DNA of 64,000 bases. Origin: Dryocosmus kuriphilus. Lineage: Eukaryota; Arthropoda; Insecta; Hymenoptera; Cynipidae. A program made the translations under genes and the position numbers. Positions 9,597-19,168 of this stretch are shown piece after piece; the stretch's first letter is position 1; each line of letters opens with the position of its first letter. The stretch spans positions 134,206,251-134,270,250 of the forward strand of contig CM076192.1 in the NCBI GenBank assembly GCA_038277395.1, read 5' to 3'. The notes under the pieces were generated by a model. The model was not told the DNA's origin. It saw only the letters and a program-made list of their open reading frames with translations, and did not search any database.

Positions 9597-12500
9597 TGGC
9601 GATCATTATACAAGGAAATCTTGGCAGGAGCGTCCTGGCCCAGGATATGCTGACACAATTAGCGTATGAACATAGGGCAGACCTGCTCATTGTCTCTGAG
9701 CAGTACCGCGATATGCATGGCCTAAGTTGGTACTCTGATAATTTGGGCACTGCGGCGATCTGGGTTAGGAACTCACTTGAATTTCCGGTCTCAGAAAAGG
9801 GTCGAGGTGATGGTTATGTCTGGGTCAGAGTTGGTCGTGTCACGTATGTGAGCGTCTACCTGTCTCCGAACGAGGGCATCAACGAGTTCGGAAGGAAGCT
9901 CCAAATACTTGAAGACAACATACGCGAAATGGAGGGGCATGTGGTTGTGGCTGGCGACTTTAACGCCAAGGCCTTTGAGTGGGGGATGGACTGGTGCTGC
10001 AGCAGCAGGGGTACTACTGTTACTGAAATGGAAGCCAGGCTTGATCTTTCTGTGGCCAATTCAGGGAGGGTCTCTACATTTAGGCGTCCTGGCTGCAGGG
10101 CCACCATATTGCATGTGACCCTCGCCTCCTCGGATTTGTTCCCTTTAATCCAGGAATGGAAAGTCCTGGAGGATTTCAACGGTAGTGACCATCAGTATAT
10201 CCGGTTCAGGATTGGAAAGAGATGTGATAAGCATGGTTTACCAGCTAGTCGATCGCTATTGTGGTCGTGTAGCTGGAACGTTACGAAGCTGGACGAAGCA
10301 GCTTTGCTAAGTTCTTTAACATGAACTGAGCGATCAGCCGTAGAATCAGATGACTATACGGCGGGCTCGGCTCAACACGCGGAGGAACTCATCGGTATGT
10401 CTACGCAGCGCCTTATAAAAGCTTGCAATGCAGCAATGCCCAAGAGGGGAAGAATTTCTCGAAGGAAACCAGCTTATTGGTGGAATGAAGAGATTGCGGA
10501 GCTTCGGCGTAAGGCTTTGTTTCTGCGGAGAAGAATGCAAAGAAGAAGAGGAAAAGCGAGTGCTGCATCAATTGCTGAGCTCTATCTGGCAGCAAAAAAA
10601 AGAATTGAGAAAGGCGATAAAAAATAGTAAGATTAGCTGTTGGGAGTCCCTTTGAAGGGAATTCGACCACGACACATGAGGACTTGGGTATCGCATAGTT
10701 TCGAAAAGAATCACTGGTCAAACACCGGTTGCACCGCTGGATCCAGTGACAATGGAGTCAATTGTGGTAGCGCTCTTCCCGGAACACCCGGTTAGAGTGC
10801 CCGCAAATATACCAGTGAAGCAGGAGGATATCCCGACCTTTAGTGTAGAATAGCTCTGGACAGCGGTCTACACTTTGGGGAACCGCAAAGCACCGGGACC
10901 TGATGGTATACCTGCAGAGGTGATCAAGATTGTTGCTAAGGAACGTCCATTTTTGTTGCTGAATGCCTACAATGCATGCCTTACAGCGGGCATTTTTGGA
11001 AGGAGATGGAAGGTGCAGAAGCTGGTCCTGTTGGACAAGGGGGAAAGGCTTGCCTATTACCCCGTCGTCCTTCAGACCACTCTGTATGTTGGATAATCTT
11101 GGCAAGGTATATGAGAAGTAGCTCAGGCTTAGATTACGCGAGGCTGTTGATAAAGCGGAAGGATTGGCAGAGAGTCAGCATGGCTTCCGTGTAGGACATT
11201 CGATAATTGGAGCTATCCTGGAAGTTGTAGAAGAAGCGCAAAATGCATGGCGGGGTAATCACCGAACACGGGAGGCCTGTGTTTTGATTACCCTTGACGT
11301 GCGGAATTCCTTCAACACAGCATGGTGGGAGGATATCTTTGGCGCGCTCGTACTCCGGTTTCGGGTGCCAGCCTATTTAAGGAGAGTGTTTAGCGATTAT
11401 CTCAACAACCGAGAACTCTTTTATGAGACAAATGAGGGGCAGAAACGTAGGCCAGTCACGGCAGGAGTGGCCCAGGTTTCGGCACTTGGCCCGGACCTAT
11501 GGAATATAATGTACGACGACGTATTACGTACCGTGCTACCGGAGTGCGCAAAAATAGTGGGTTTTGCCGATGACATCGCGGTCGTAATTAAGGCAAGAGA
11601 CAACGAGCAAGCGCAGTGGAGGGCTAACCATGTTATTGGTCTGGTTAATGATTGGCTGGATATGCATGGCTTAGAACTTGCAGCTAGTAAGACGGAGGTC
11701 GTTGTCTTGTCAAGGCAGAGACGCTTTGACCCTTCCCTGCAGATAAGAGTTGCTGGCGAAATAATTTCAGCTAAGGCGTCTCTGAAATATTTGGGGATTA
11801 CAATAGATAGGAGACTATCGTATTGGTCACAAATAAAATGTGCTTCCGATAAAGCTATAGTGATGGCAGTGGCTCTAGCAAGGCTCATGCCTAACGTTAA
11901 CGGGCCTAAGGAGTGTAAAAGAAAAATTCTAATGAGCGTTGTTCATTCCATTCTATTATATGGGGCAGAGGTGTGGGCAGATAAACTGGAAGCCGATAAG
12001 TACTGTGGAAAAATGGTCTCAGTACAGAGAAAGTGTGCCTTCCGCATAACATCTGCGTATCGCACGCGCTGTCAAAGGCAGCTGTGCTTACCATAGCAGG
12101 AGTTATTCCCATAGACCTACTCGCACAGGAGCGTAAGAGGATCTATGTGAGAAAGAAGAATGAGGTAACATCAACTGCAGAGATAAAAAGCCAGGAGAGG
12201 CAAAGGGTGCTCTTAGAGTGGCAGCAGCGCTGGACCAGTGAGACAAAAGGAAAGTGGACAAAATCCCTTGTCAAGGATGTCATGCAGTGGTCTAGCAGAA
12301 AGCATGGAGCTGTGAATTTCTATCTCACGCAGATGTTGTCGGGGCACGGCATGTTCTGTGCATATCTGCATAGGTGCAAGAAATATAGTGGTCCGTATTG
12401 CAAGTATTGCATGGAGGAAGCTGAAGATGACGTGGACCACACGTTTTTCCACTGTAGCCGTTGGACGGAAGCCAGGATGGCGGCAGAAGATGAGTTAGGG

Positions 12501-12632
12501 CATAACCTGACGGCTAGAAACATTGTGCCGCTAATGTTGGAGGGACAGGGTAGCTGGACGATCATTGACAGACACGGCGAACTGGTACTCCGTGCTAAAA
12601 AGAAGGAGGAGATGAGAGAAACACAGGGGTAA
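9596..12632 (+). pseudogene. ORF2 of the R1-clade retrotransposon (endonuclease, reverse transcriptase, zinc finger)
   Basis: The first 242 residues (9596-10324) form an apurinic/apyrimidinic-type endonuclease with the catalytic landmarks visible: QGNLGRS, SEQYRD, VVAGDFNAKAFEWG and GSDHQYI. Reverse transcriptase follows in several frames: NRKAPGPDGIPAEVIK at about 10881, ESQHGFRVGHS at about 11167, LITLDVRNSFNTAWW at about 11284, and the catalytic VGFADDIAVV at about 11559. The C-terminal part (12033-12632) has a CKYC...H...C zinc finger near 12400-12455, typical of the clade. Frameshifts or stops near 10324, 10627-10875, 11096 and 12096 break the frame, so the protein is dead as read. Because it starts at a TAATG overlap with ORF1, translation was probably coupled by termination-reinitiation, as shown for SART1, a related R1-clade element. 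Confidence 0.88.
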
Positions 12633-12902
12633 GCAACCCCCCTTTATCAATGATCGGAGACCGACGAGATTGAGCAGAGATGAATGTTGGGCTAGGCAGG
12701 CAAGAGGAAGATAGCCGAGGCACGGCTCAGTGGCCTATAGACCATGTAGCTGAAGTAATGCGAAAGCGGATTCCGGGTGCATGGTTTGGCAGGAAAGAGG
12801 AGGTGGTTTTAGTGGGTATTACCGTTTTTTTTAGGTTGAGTCGCACACACAGTCCGTAAATAGGATTTCCACCTCCTCCTACAAAAAAAAAAAAAAAAAA
12901 AA

Positions 12903-12922
12903 CTACTACTACTACTACTACT
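12903..12922 (+). repeat. (CTA)n microsatellite, right half of the retrotransposon target
   Basis: About six and a half ACT units follow the poly(A) tail directly, then GTACAGCGG resumes Polinton sequence. See the left half at 8109-8162. Confidence 0.8.
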
Positions 12923-13219
12923 GTACAGCGGTATTACCTGCGTGGTGGTGAATAGACCTTGGCGCAGCTGACTGTAGATCAACTTTGTAAGTAGGATATA
13001 TAGGAGTTATATTCGAATAAAGACAAGATATGCACATATATGAATGCATATGAATTTCTTTTTATTTATCAAGGAACCTAAATCTCTAATTAGTGTAGGC
13101 ATATACTTCTCATAGTTAATTTCATAATTGCGTCTAGCATTGGTTCATCGTTGCTTTAACGTCGATTCAACGTTGATTCAACATTGCACAGAGTTGATTC
13201 AACATTAAAGAAAAGTTGA
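12923..13219. other. Polinton spacer without a gene
   Basis: This is the sequence between the microsatellite and the integrase stop. It has several TTGATTCAAC-type short repeats at about 13150-13205. No coding signal is seen. It probably holds the 3' ends of the converging polymerase and integrase transcripts. Confidence 0.5.
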
Positions 13220-14146
13220 TTACATATCTGATTTGTCTCTCCAGCTGTTGTGCGGACTACCAAAGCCTAAATACTTTACATAGACTTTATTGGCACGTTC
13301 TTTGATTACCTTTCGACAAGGTATATGTCTGGATGCTTAACTTTGAGAAGGTCCGGTTCGTAGAATCGGCCCTCGATACTTTATTCCTTATAGTCCTTGA
13401 GCTTGTGTATGCCACTGGATTGGTGGCTATGACTTGTTTCATAGTGAATATCTCTGTTCTCCAGTAGGGAGCGTATCCTTTTTCAAAGACATGCTTGTGC
13501 TTGGTGACTCGAAATCTGTTACCAAATTTGAACTTTGCTCTCTTCCTTCTGGGTATACTTCGCTGTTTTTAAAGCGTTGCGAGAGTCCCTTTTCATCCTC
13601 AGCAGTGACATCTCTGGGCTTCACACCGATTGATCGATGTTTTGCATCGTTACACTCGGAGATGATAGTTGGTAAAATTTCTATCCACTTGTAGATACCA
13701 CTCCAGCTGAATTGTGGCAACATCTTGTTTTTGAGCGTGTGATTCAATCGTTCACAGATTGATGCCTTTAGATTACCGTACGTTGAGTAGAGATTGATCA
13801 TGTATTGTTGCATTAGATTCTTAAAGTGTGAATTATAAAACTCTTTGCCTTTGTCAGTGTGCAAGTTTTTTGGTACACGACCCTTCATCAGAACAGATTT
13901 CTTTGCTAAAGTAACATCTGGTCCACTCTTGCTTTTAACCGGAACAGCCCAGGCATACTTGGAGAAAATGTCCAATACGGTAAGTGAATACTTGTAATTA
14001 TTATTCTCATGGGCATAGGGTACTATTTCAACCAAATCTGCCTACCATATCGCGTCTATACCGCGCATTTGTACACAACGATGAGTATAATTTTTGCTAG
14101 CCAGTTTATGCAGTTCCGTGTACACTGCCAATTTCTTCTTGTTCAT
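13220..14146 (-). pseudogene. int: Polinton retrovirus-like integrase with C-terminal chromodomain
   Basis: The protein integrates the element into host DNA. Read from 14146 downward: an N-terminal KKKLAVYTELHKLA helix; the integrase core with all three acidic residues present (ADLVEIVPYA near 14040, LHTDKGKEFYN near 13860, ICERLNHTLK near 13745); and a C-terminal chromodomain-like segment (NKVYVKYLGFGSPHNSW, about 13245-13300) that ends at 13220. Damage includes an in-frame TAG just before the first catalytic Asp (between W and ADLVE, near 14040) and frameshifts between the core and the chromodomain. The 198-residue open stretch 13439-14035 therefore lacks the start and the chromodomain. Orientation opposite to the polymerase is the usual Polinton layout. 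Confidence 0.88.
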
Positions 14147-14411
14147 ATTTGAGGGTGTGTAATCGAGCATTCAACTGAGCAATGAGTTTAGCGTTACGGA
14201 TAGACAAATTTGTTTCGTATCAATCTGCTTGCTTTTGACCATACATTTCAACAAGTGTTTGCAGTGGCATCACGATTGCCTTAAACCTTTAACCCATTAT
14301 CTTTTTAGTGGCTTCTTTACCCATTTTCAGCATTCGATGTTTGCGTCGAATCGCCCCACTGGCCCTTACGATTTGACGGTGTATCTCCTTCTCTTTGTGA
14401 AACTTTGACAT
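14106..14411 (-). pseudogene. Small basic Polinton-associated protein, function unknown
   Basis: The frame starts at an ATG at 14411 and begins MSKFHKEKEIHRQIVRASG, followed by AIRRKHRMLKMGKEATKK. This N-terminal IHRQIV...AIRRKH...GKEA pattern is, from memory, typical of a small protein encoded beside the integrase in insect Polintons. At least two in-frame stops interrupt it (after KIMG and after KQAD). Its 3' end overlaps the integrase start slightly. TATAAATA lies upstream on the minus strand at about 14468-14475 and could be its promoter. No function is known to me. Confidence 0.5.
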
Positions 14412-14492
14412 GTTATTGTGTTGACGGCTCAATTTATAATGATATACTTTTCACAGCATACCTCTTATTTATAGTATGATGAAGCAGTCAAA

Positions 14493-15180
14493 TCATTTTC
14501 GATATCTCCCCTCTTTGAGCTCACTGTCCTTGTCAATGACGACAAATCCATGCTTGTGGGTATTCGAGCATGTCAAACACAAGTATCGAAATTGAGAATA
14601 ACTCATTCCAGTGTTTACGCGATCATCATATACGTGTCTCAAATTAACCTCTTCCTGCTTGAAGATTATCAACAGATTGACATTGTCACGCTCCAAATGT
14701 TTAGCAACGCGAGCATAAGTTTCACACAAGTAAAAACTGTTAACATAAGCGGTTCTACCCATGTAGAAGAAGGCCCTAATATTGTCCTGCTTTTCATAGG
14801 CCACATCATCAAATGCAATTATAGAATTTGGTTGAGCTTCACTCGGTGATATTACCCGCTCATGCTCACTAAAGGGAAAATACTCAACACCATTTACATT
14901 ATTTAACACTTGTTCCAGGAATCGGTACTTTGGTTGATTCAGGTATTTGGGTAGACGTAGACATTCGTAAATTTCAATCCGTTTGGGTGTAATATTAGAA
15001 TGAGTAACGTATTTGTCTTACCACAGTTTGACGGAACACAAGATGCTTCACGAATAATGTCTGGCAGTAGACTTCCAGGACGTTTTACCCCTCTCCTCTT
15101 CTCTGATTGGACGTGGTTATCAAAGTTATTAACTGGAAGCCTAACAGTTGTTTCTTGGACCGTATGTTGACATGAACTGT
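14493..15180 (-). pseudogene. atp: Polinton genome-packaging ATPase (HerA/FtsK type)
   Basis: The ATPase is thought to pump DNA into the capsid. On the minus strand a Walker A motif, PSNCGKTNT, lies at about 15020-15050, and a Walker B, SIIAFDDVAYE, at about 14800-14835. The downstream RHVYDDRVNTGMSYSQF and the terminal DKDSELKEGRYRK match the family. A frameshift near 14930-14945 separates the P-loop from the 138-residue open frame 14493-14909. The start is uncertain, because coding-like sequence continues to about 15180 without a clear ATG. It is transcribed divergently from the capsid genes that begin at 15226. Confidence 0.85.
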
Positions 15181-15189
15181 CACAAAACC

Positions 15190-15225
15190 TATAAATACAG
15201 CGCTTTTATATCTTTCAGGTCAGTT
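15190..15225 (+). promoter_or_regulatory. TATA/Inr promoter for the Polinton capsid module
   Basis: TATAAATA starts at 15190 and TCAGTT at 15220, whose A is 32 bases from the TATA start. This is almost the same spacing and the same initiator as the polymerase-side promoter at 3775-3809. It lies between the divergent ATPase and capsid genes. Confidence 0.6.
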
Positions 15226-15900
15226 GCGTGCTAACATCCGTTCATTTAAATTGCATTTGCCTGGCTATCAATACTGCGGCCCAGGTACTAAGCTTGTTAA
15301 ACGACATGCTAGAAGTGATCCTGGTATCAATCCTCTAGACGCAGCATGTAAATAACACGAAATTGCGTACTCACTTAATCGTGAGAACGTTTGAAGCGAG
15401 AAACTCTGCAGATCGCGTACTTGCGAGTAAAGCGTGGCAGAGGGTTCTTGCCAAAGACGCTAAAATTGATGAGAAGGCTGCAGCATTCGAAATAACTATC
15501 TTAATGAATGCCAAAGCGAAACCCGTTCTGGGATTATACAGGAAATCCAGCACCGTGAATAGGGAAGCTTAGTTTAAACAAGAAGAAGAAAAAGAAGAAG
15601 CAAATTGGATTTAGAAAGATTGTGAATGCAGCTAAGAAAGCAATGAGACGATGTAGTGATGCAAATGCAGTCATAAAGTCTGCAATCAGAGGTGCACAGG
15701 AAGCTGCCCAAAATGTGGATAAAGTGAAAGATCCACGTGTTTTGCCAATAGCCTCAAAACTCGGGAGTTTTTTGCCTCTGATTCCCATATTTGCTGGACT
15801 CAGTGCACTTGGAGCACTCACTGGTTGAGCAGCTGGTATAGCCAAGGCTATAAACGATGATAACATACCCAAATAGGAATTTGCAGAGGCTCCACCTTAC
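15226..15900 (+). pseudogene. Polinton minor capsid protein with parvovirus-like phospholipase A2 domain
   Basis: The first block contains YCGPGTKL, DPGINPLDAACK and HEIAYS, which is the calcium-loop and catalytic arrangement of the parvovirus-type PLA2 domain (usually YCGPG...D.AC..HD.AY). The catalytic His-Asp pair reads His-Glu here, and a TAA stop sits directly before it. A charged helix follows (ASKAWQRVLAKD, 15420-15465). After a stop and a Lys/Glu-rich stretch there is a hydrophobic tail, SFLPLIPIFAGLSALGALTG, typical of the C-terminal half of this insect Polinton protein. In parvoviruses the domain helps the particle leave the endosome; a like role in Polintons is inference. Frameshift near 15390 and several stops make this a pseudogene. 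Confidence 0.7.
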
Positions 15901-15968
15901 ACGAAAGGACTGGGACTTCATATGAATAGACAGGAACTTCGTCTAAGAACAGCATCAAAAAACTTGTA

Positions 15969-16376
15969 GTGAAACTATCTCATTGTGTACTCACTGATGC
16001 CGACCTATTGAAATATGATAAAGCTATTAAAATTCCACATTTCCGAGGAGTGTTTTTGCGTAATGAGCCACCAGTGCATGATACCCGTCAAACTCAATCA
16101 GCTATTGTAAATTTTGATGACAATAACTGCCCTGGTACTCACTTGGTAGAATATAAAAGGATAGGTAATAATGTTCTTTACTTTGACAGTTTCGGTGGTC
16201 TTCGTCCATCATCGAATCTTGTGAATCACCTCGGTGTTGGTAGCGTTATAAAGTACAATCATGATAGATATCAAGACTATGACAGTGTTGAGTGTGAACA
16301 CTTGTCTTTAATGTTTTTGTGTGGACAGCTGCATGTAAGAGAAAAATACTCAGGAAGCTATCCAAAGTGCGGATAA
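15969..16376 (+). pseudogene. pro: Adenain-like protease, copy 1, catalytic Cys replaced by Ser
   Basis: This 135-residue frame belongs to the adenovirus-type cysteine protease family that matures Polinton capsid proteins. The order of landmarks is KIPHFRGVFLRNEPP, the catalytic His region CPGTHLVEYKR, the acidic residue in VLYFDSFGGL, then the nucleophile region, which reads CEHLSLMFLCG. The second copy has CGHLCLKCLCG at the same place, so the nucleophilic Cys (TGT) is Ser (TCT) here and the preceding Gly is Glu. The C-terminus after HVREKY is replaced by duplicated minor-capsid sequence. It is open, but should be inactive as a cysteine protease. Confidence 0.8.
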
Positions 16377-16548
16377 AATGAAAAATCTACGTGTTTTGCC
16401 AATCCCCTCAAAAGTCGGGGATATTTTGCCGCTGATTCCCATATTTTCTGGACTCAGTGCACTTGGAGTACTTACTGGTGGAGCAGCTGGTGTAGCCGAA
16501 GCTGTCAACGATGCTAGGGCAGCTAAAAGACAACTCGCAGAGACTTAA
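16377..16548 (+). pseudogene. Duplicated minor-capsid tail fragment
   Basis: This is a second copy of the ILPLIPIFSGLSALG hydrophobic tail, followed by GGAAGVAEAVNDARAAKRQ, better preserved than the first copy (no stop after the hydrophobic run). It ends at a TAA at 16546-16548, and only the tail is present, without the PLA2 domain. It is part of the 655 bp duplication. Confidence 0.65.
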
Positions 16549-16563
16549 CGTGATAAAAAATCA

Positions 16564-17076
16564 GTGGAGGCTACTGTTCTAGGAAAGGGTTTACACCTGA
16601 AACCTTACAGAAGGACTGGGACTTCATATGAAAGGACCGGGACTTCGCCTAAGACAAGCATCAAAAAACTTGTAGTCAACCTACCTCATAGTGTACTCAC
16701 TGATGCCGATCTGTTGAAATATGCTAAAGCTATGAAAATTCCACATTTCTGTGGAGTGTTTATGCGTAATGAGCTACCAGTGCGTTGTCCCCGTCAAACT
16801 GAATCAGCTATTGTATATCTTGATGACATTCACGGTCCTGGTACTCACTGGGTATCATATAGAGAGATCGGTAATAATGTTCTATACTTTGACAGCTTCG
16901 ATAATCTTCGTCCACCGTCGGATCTTGTCGATTACTTCGGCCTTTGTAGCGTAATAAAGTACAATTATGATAGATATCAAGACTATGACAGAGTTAAGTG
17001 TGGCCACTTGTGTTTAAAATGTTTGTGTGGACATCTGCATGTAAGAGACAAATGCTCTCTATATAAGAGTTTGTAA
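16564..17076 (+). CDS. pro: Adenain-like protease, copy 2, active-site residues intact
   Basis: The 170-residue frame fuses the last part of the minor-capsid tail (VLGKGLHLKPYRR, residues about 5-18) to a complete protease domain. The natural start is probably internal, around residue 40-60. The catalytic His lies in GPGTHWVSYRE (about residue 97), the acidic partner in VLYFDSFDNL (about 112), and the nucleophile Cys in CGHLCLKCLC (about 155). Expected job: cleavage of capsid precursors during particle maturation. It is among the best-preserved Polinton genes in the window. TATATAAG near its 3' end (17060) may serve the next gene. Confidence 0.82.
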   Translation: MEATVLGKGLHLKPYRRTGTSYERTGTSPKTSIKKLVVNLPHSVLTDADLLKYAKAMKIPHFCGVFMRNELPVRCPRQTESAIVYLDDIHGPGTHWVSYREIGNNVLYFDSFDNLRPPSDLVDYFGLCSVIKYNYDRYQDYDRVKCGHLCLKCLCGHLHVRDKCSLYKSL

Positions 17077-17097
17077 TGAGCAGACTAGAGGCAGTAT
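17060..17097 (+). promoter_or_regulatory. Possible TATA/Inr promoter for the penton-like gene
   Basis: TATATAAG at 17060, then GCAGTA at 17091 (A at 17093, spacing 33), sits just upstream of the ATG at 17114. It overlaps the end of the protease gene. It is weaker than the other two promoters because the initiator deviates from TCAGTT. Confidence 0.4.
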
Positions 17098-17113
17098 AGA
17101 GAAGTACATTATC

Positions 17114-17804
17114 ATGGACGAATCATTTACTCTTAACATAACGGAAGCTCTTCTGTGGTCGAGGCAGTGTACTTTCCACCAACGGAGCTCCCTCCACACA
17201 AGAACTACGCTCTTGGTCTCGTTGAATTTCTCACATCTAATGCGATTCCCGACGCTGATGTGGGAAAGAATACAATTAACTTCGGACAGAGAAAAGTCAT
17301 CCTGCCTACTAGCAGCTATGAGATTGAAGACATTGAGAACTATGTTCAGAAGTTACTCGCGAGTAAGCGCATTACAATAAACATCAGGCCAAACAATAAC
17401 ACACTGTGTTGTGAGATAAAGTGTGTTCGTGAAGTGGACTTTAGACCAGGAGATTTAACTGGACGACTATTGGGATTTGCACCTCGTTTTCTTGAATCCA
17501 ATAAGACTCACACTTCTGATTTTCCTGTGGCCATTCTCAAAGTGAATGCTCTATGAGTTGAGTGTAACATCACAGCAGGAGCCTACATCAAACAGCGCAA
17601 AGTTCGCGCGATTCACGTATTCCTTCCCTTTGTTCCAACAGTATATAAGATTATGGAAGTGCCGTCACACGTCATTTATCTACCAATCGCCATCAAGACA
17701 ATACCGCAATTTCAGCTTCGCATTATTATCGATCAAGACGAAAGATTGGTAAATTTTCAAGGAGAGATTATAACAATACGAATGCACGTTAAATTATCAT
17801 CATT
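17114..17804 (+). pseudogene. Polinton penton-like (single jelly-roll) minor capsid protein
   Basis: The start MDESFTLNIT is followed after a one-base frameshift (about 17147) by SSVVEAVYFPPTELPPHKN. The long open stretch 17155-17556 (RKVILPTSSYEIEDIENYV, LTGRLLGFAPRFLES) matches the insect Polinton minor capsid family. An in-frame TGA at 17554 is followed by ECNITAGAYI, VPSHVIYLPI and QGEIITIRMHV in the same frame. Such proteins are predicted to form the vertices of the capsid. There is one frameshift and one stop, otherwise full length (about 230 residues). The major capsid gene starts immediately after. Confidence 0.75.
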
Positions 17805-19053
17805 ATGGTTATTGTGTACAATCGTGGGGAAAGAAACTGAAACGTCCATTCAAAATGCTTGTCATCTCAATCTGTTTCAACAAAGAAAATGGATGATATA
17901 CTGAACATTTAACCACCAGTGAGATTTGACATATAAATCGCCCACTATAAGATTCATGCACATCAAACTTATGCCTCATCGCCATTCAACACCAGTGATG
18001 AAATTCGAATCACTGTTCAGCATCAAGATTTGTGTATACTACCCAGCAAGTGTTCACGGCACGTGTATGGAAGACTGACAAGGGATGATGGAGTTAGAGC
18101 TGTTACTGCTGCAAATTTTGTAAGCAATGCCATCTGCTATCTGCTTGATGAAATTCGCTATGAACTCAACGGTATTGGGATTGATCGTTGCAAAAATGTC
18201 GGTCTTTCTAGCAGCATAAAAGGTTAAACCTCTCTCACTCGTGGATAAAGTTATCTTATGGAGAATGCAGGATGATTAAGCATTCCAGAAGGTACAGAGC
18301 ATCTCACCAATGAGGAGGGATACTTTGGTGTTACTATACCGCTCAGTATGATTCTAGGATTCGCCGAAGACTTTCGAAAGTTGTTGTGAATTCAAAGCAT
18401 GAACTTATCCTGGCAAGATCACGCAGTGACTTGAACGCAATCATTCAAGAGCGAGCAGATCCTGGAAAAAGAAGATCAGTTTAGGATCACGATTCAAGAA
18501 GTGGAGTGGATGATTACATATGTAATGGCTTCAGATCAGCAGAAGATACAGCTTTTAAACTTTATTCAAAAGGACTCCCTCACCACTATGAGTTCTCGCT
18601 CATGGGAAATGTATGAATATCCTCTGCTTCCAACCATCATAAGACACAAATAATAGGCGAGTAAGATATGTTAATCGTTCCGACTATTGTAATATAACCA
18701 GTGTCAAGGTGTTTCTCAATTCACAATACTATCTGCACGGCAATCTGAATCTAAACATTAATCATAATCAGTTTGTTCTACTGTATGAGATGTATGCAAA
18801 CATTCAGGCAGTCTACTATAGCAAAGAGCCTGAACCAATGTTGAAGGAAAACGTTTTCAAAGAACACGCTCTTCTGATTTTTCTTGATTGCTCACAACAA
18901 AGAAAGTTTCTCAAACAGGCCTCAGTGGAAGTGCATTTGGAGACTGAAGCGGGAGACAATTTTCCCGCCGAAACTTCAGCCTACTGCGTCATCATACATG
19001 ACCGTCTTATTCAATATCAATCTCTCAGTGGTGGTGTGAGAAAGTTGATTTAA
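17805..19053 (+). pseudogene. Polinton major capsid protein (double jelly-roll)
   Basis: Pieces in order: KMDDILN and IAHYKIHAHQTYASSPFN (about 17890-17985), TSDEIRITVQHQDLCV (about 17993), NAICYLLDEIRYELNGI and DRCKNVGL (18126-18205), NSKHELILARSRSDLNAII (about 18390-18446), then a long open C-terminal block 18709-19053 (VFLNSQYYLHGNLNL, SAYCVIIHDRLIQYQ, LSGGVRKLI). This order matches the insect Polinton major capsid family. Multiple stops and frameshifts break the centre. The GKRRSV and TAFKLYSKGL regions are strongly degraded. Confidence 0.8.
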
Positions 19054-19168
19054 GTTGTGGGGGTAATGTCAGCTGTGGTGGTGGTAATGCCAGTAGTGTT
19101 GCGGAGAATGCTATACAAGAGATTATTTCAGTCTCGAATGGAGTGCTGGTGACATACCCTATGAAGAA

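Larger units (their letters stand above)
8163..12902 (+). mobile_element. R1-clade non-LTR retrotransposon inserted in (ACT)n
   Basis: The element starts with CCCGTGTGGGGTTGC and a GC-rich leader containing CCCCAGGTTGCGGATAGGGG, a 5' motif type seen in R1-clade elements. It carries a gag-like ORF1 with zinc knuckles, an ORF2 with apurinic endonuclease and reverse transcriptase domains, a 3' UTR and a 20-base poly(A) at 12883-12902. Both flanks are ACT trinucleotide repeats, so the copy looks site-specific, like the R1-clade families known to target simple repeats (Waldo and Mino in other insects). ORF1 is open, but ORF2 has several breaks. It interrupts the Polinton between the polymerase and integrase genes, so it is younger than the Polinton. 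Confidence 0.88.
15693..17000 (+). repeat. Tandem duplication, about 655 bp, of minor-capsid tail plus protease
   Basis: The segment from about 15693 (CAGGAAGCTGCCCAAAATGT) recurs from about 16349 (CAGGAAGCTATCCAAAGTGC). Both copies run through the LPLIPIF tail and the protease to the HVR motif near its end. The junction falls inside the C-terminus of the first protease copy. The copies differ by many substitutions, so the duplication is old. Confidence 0.8.
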
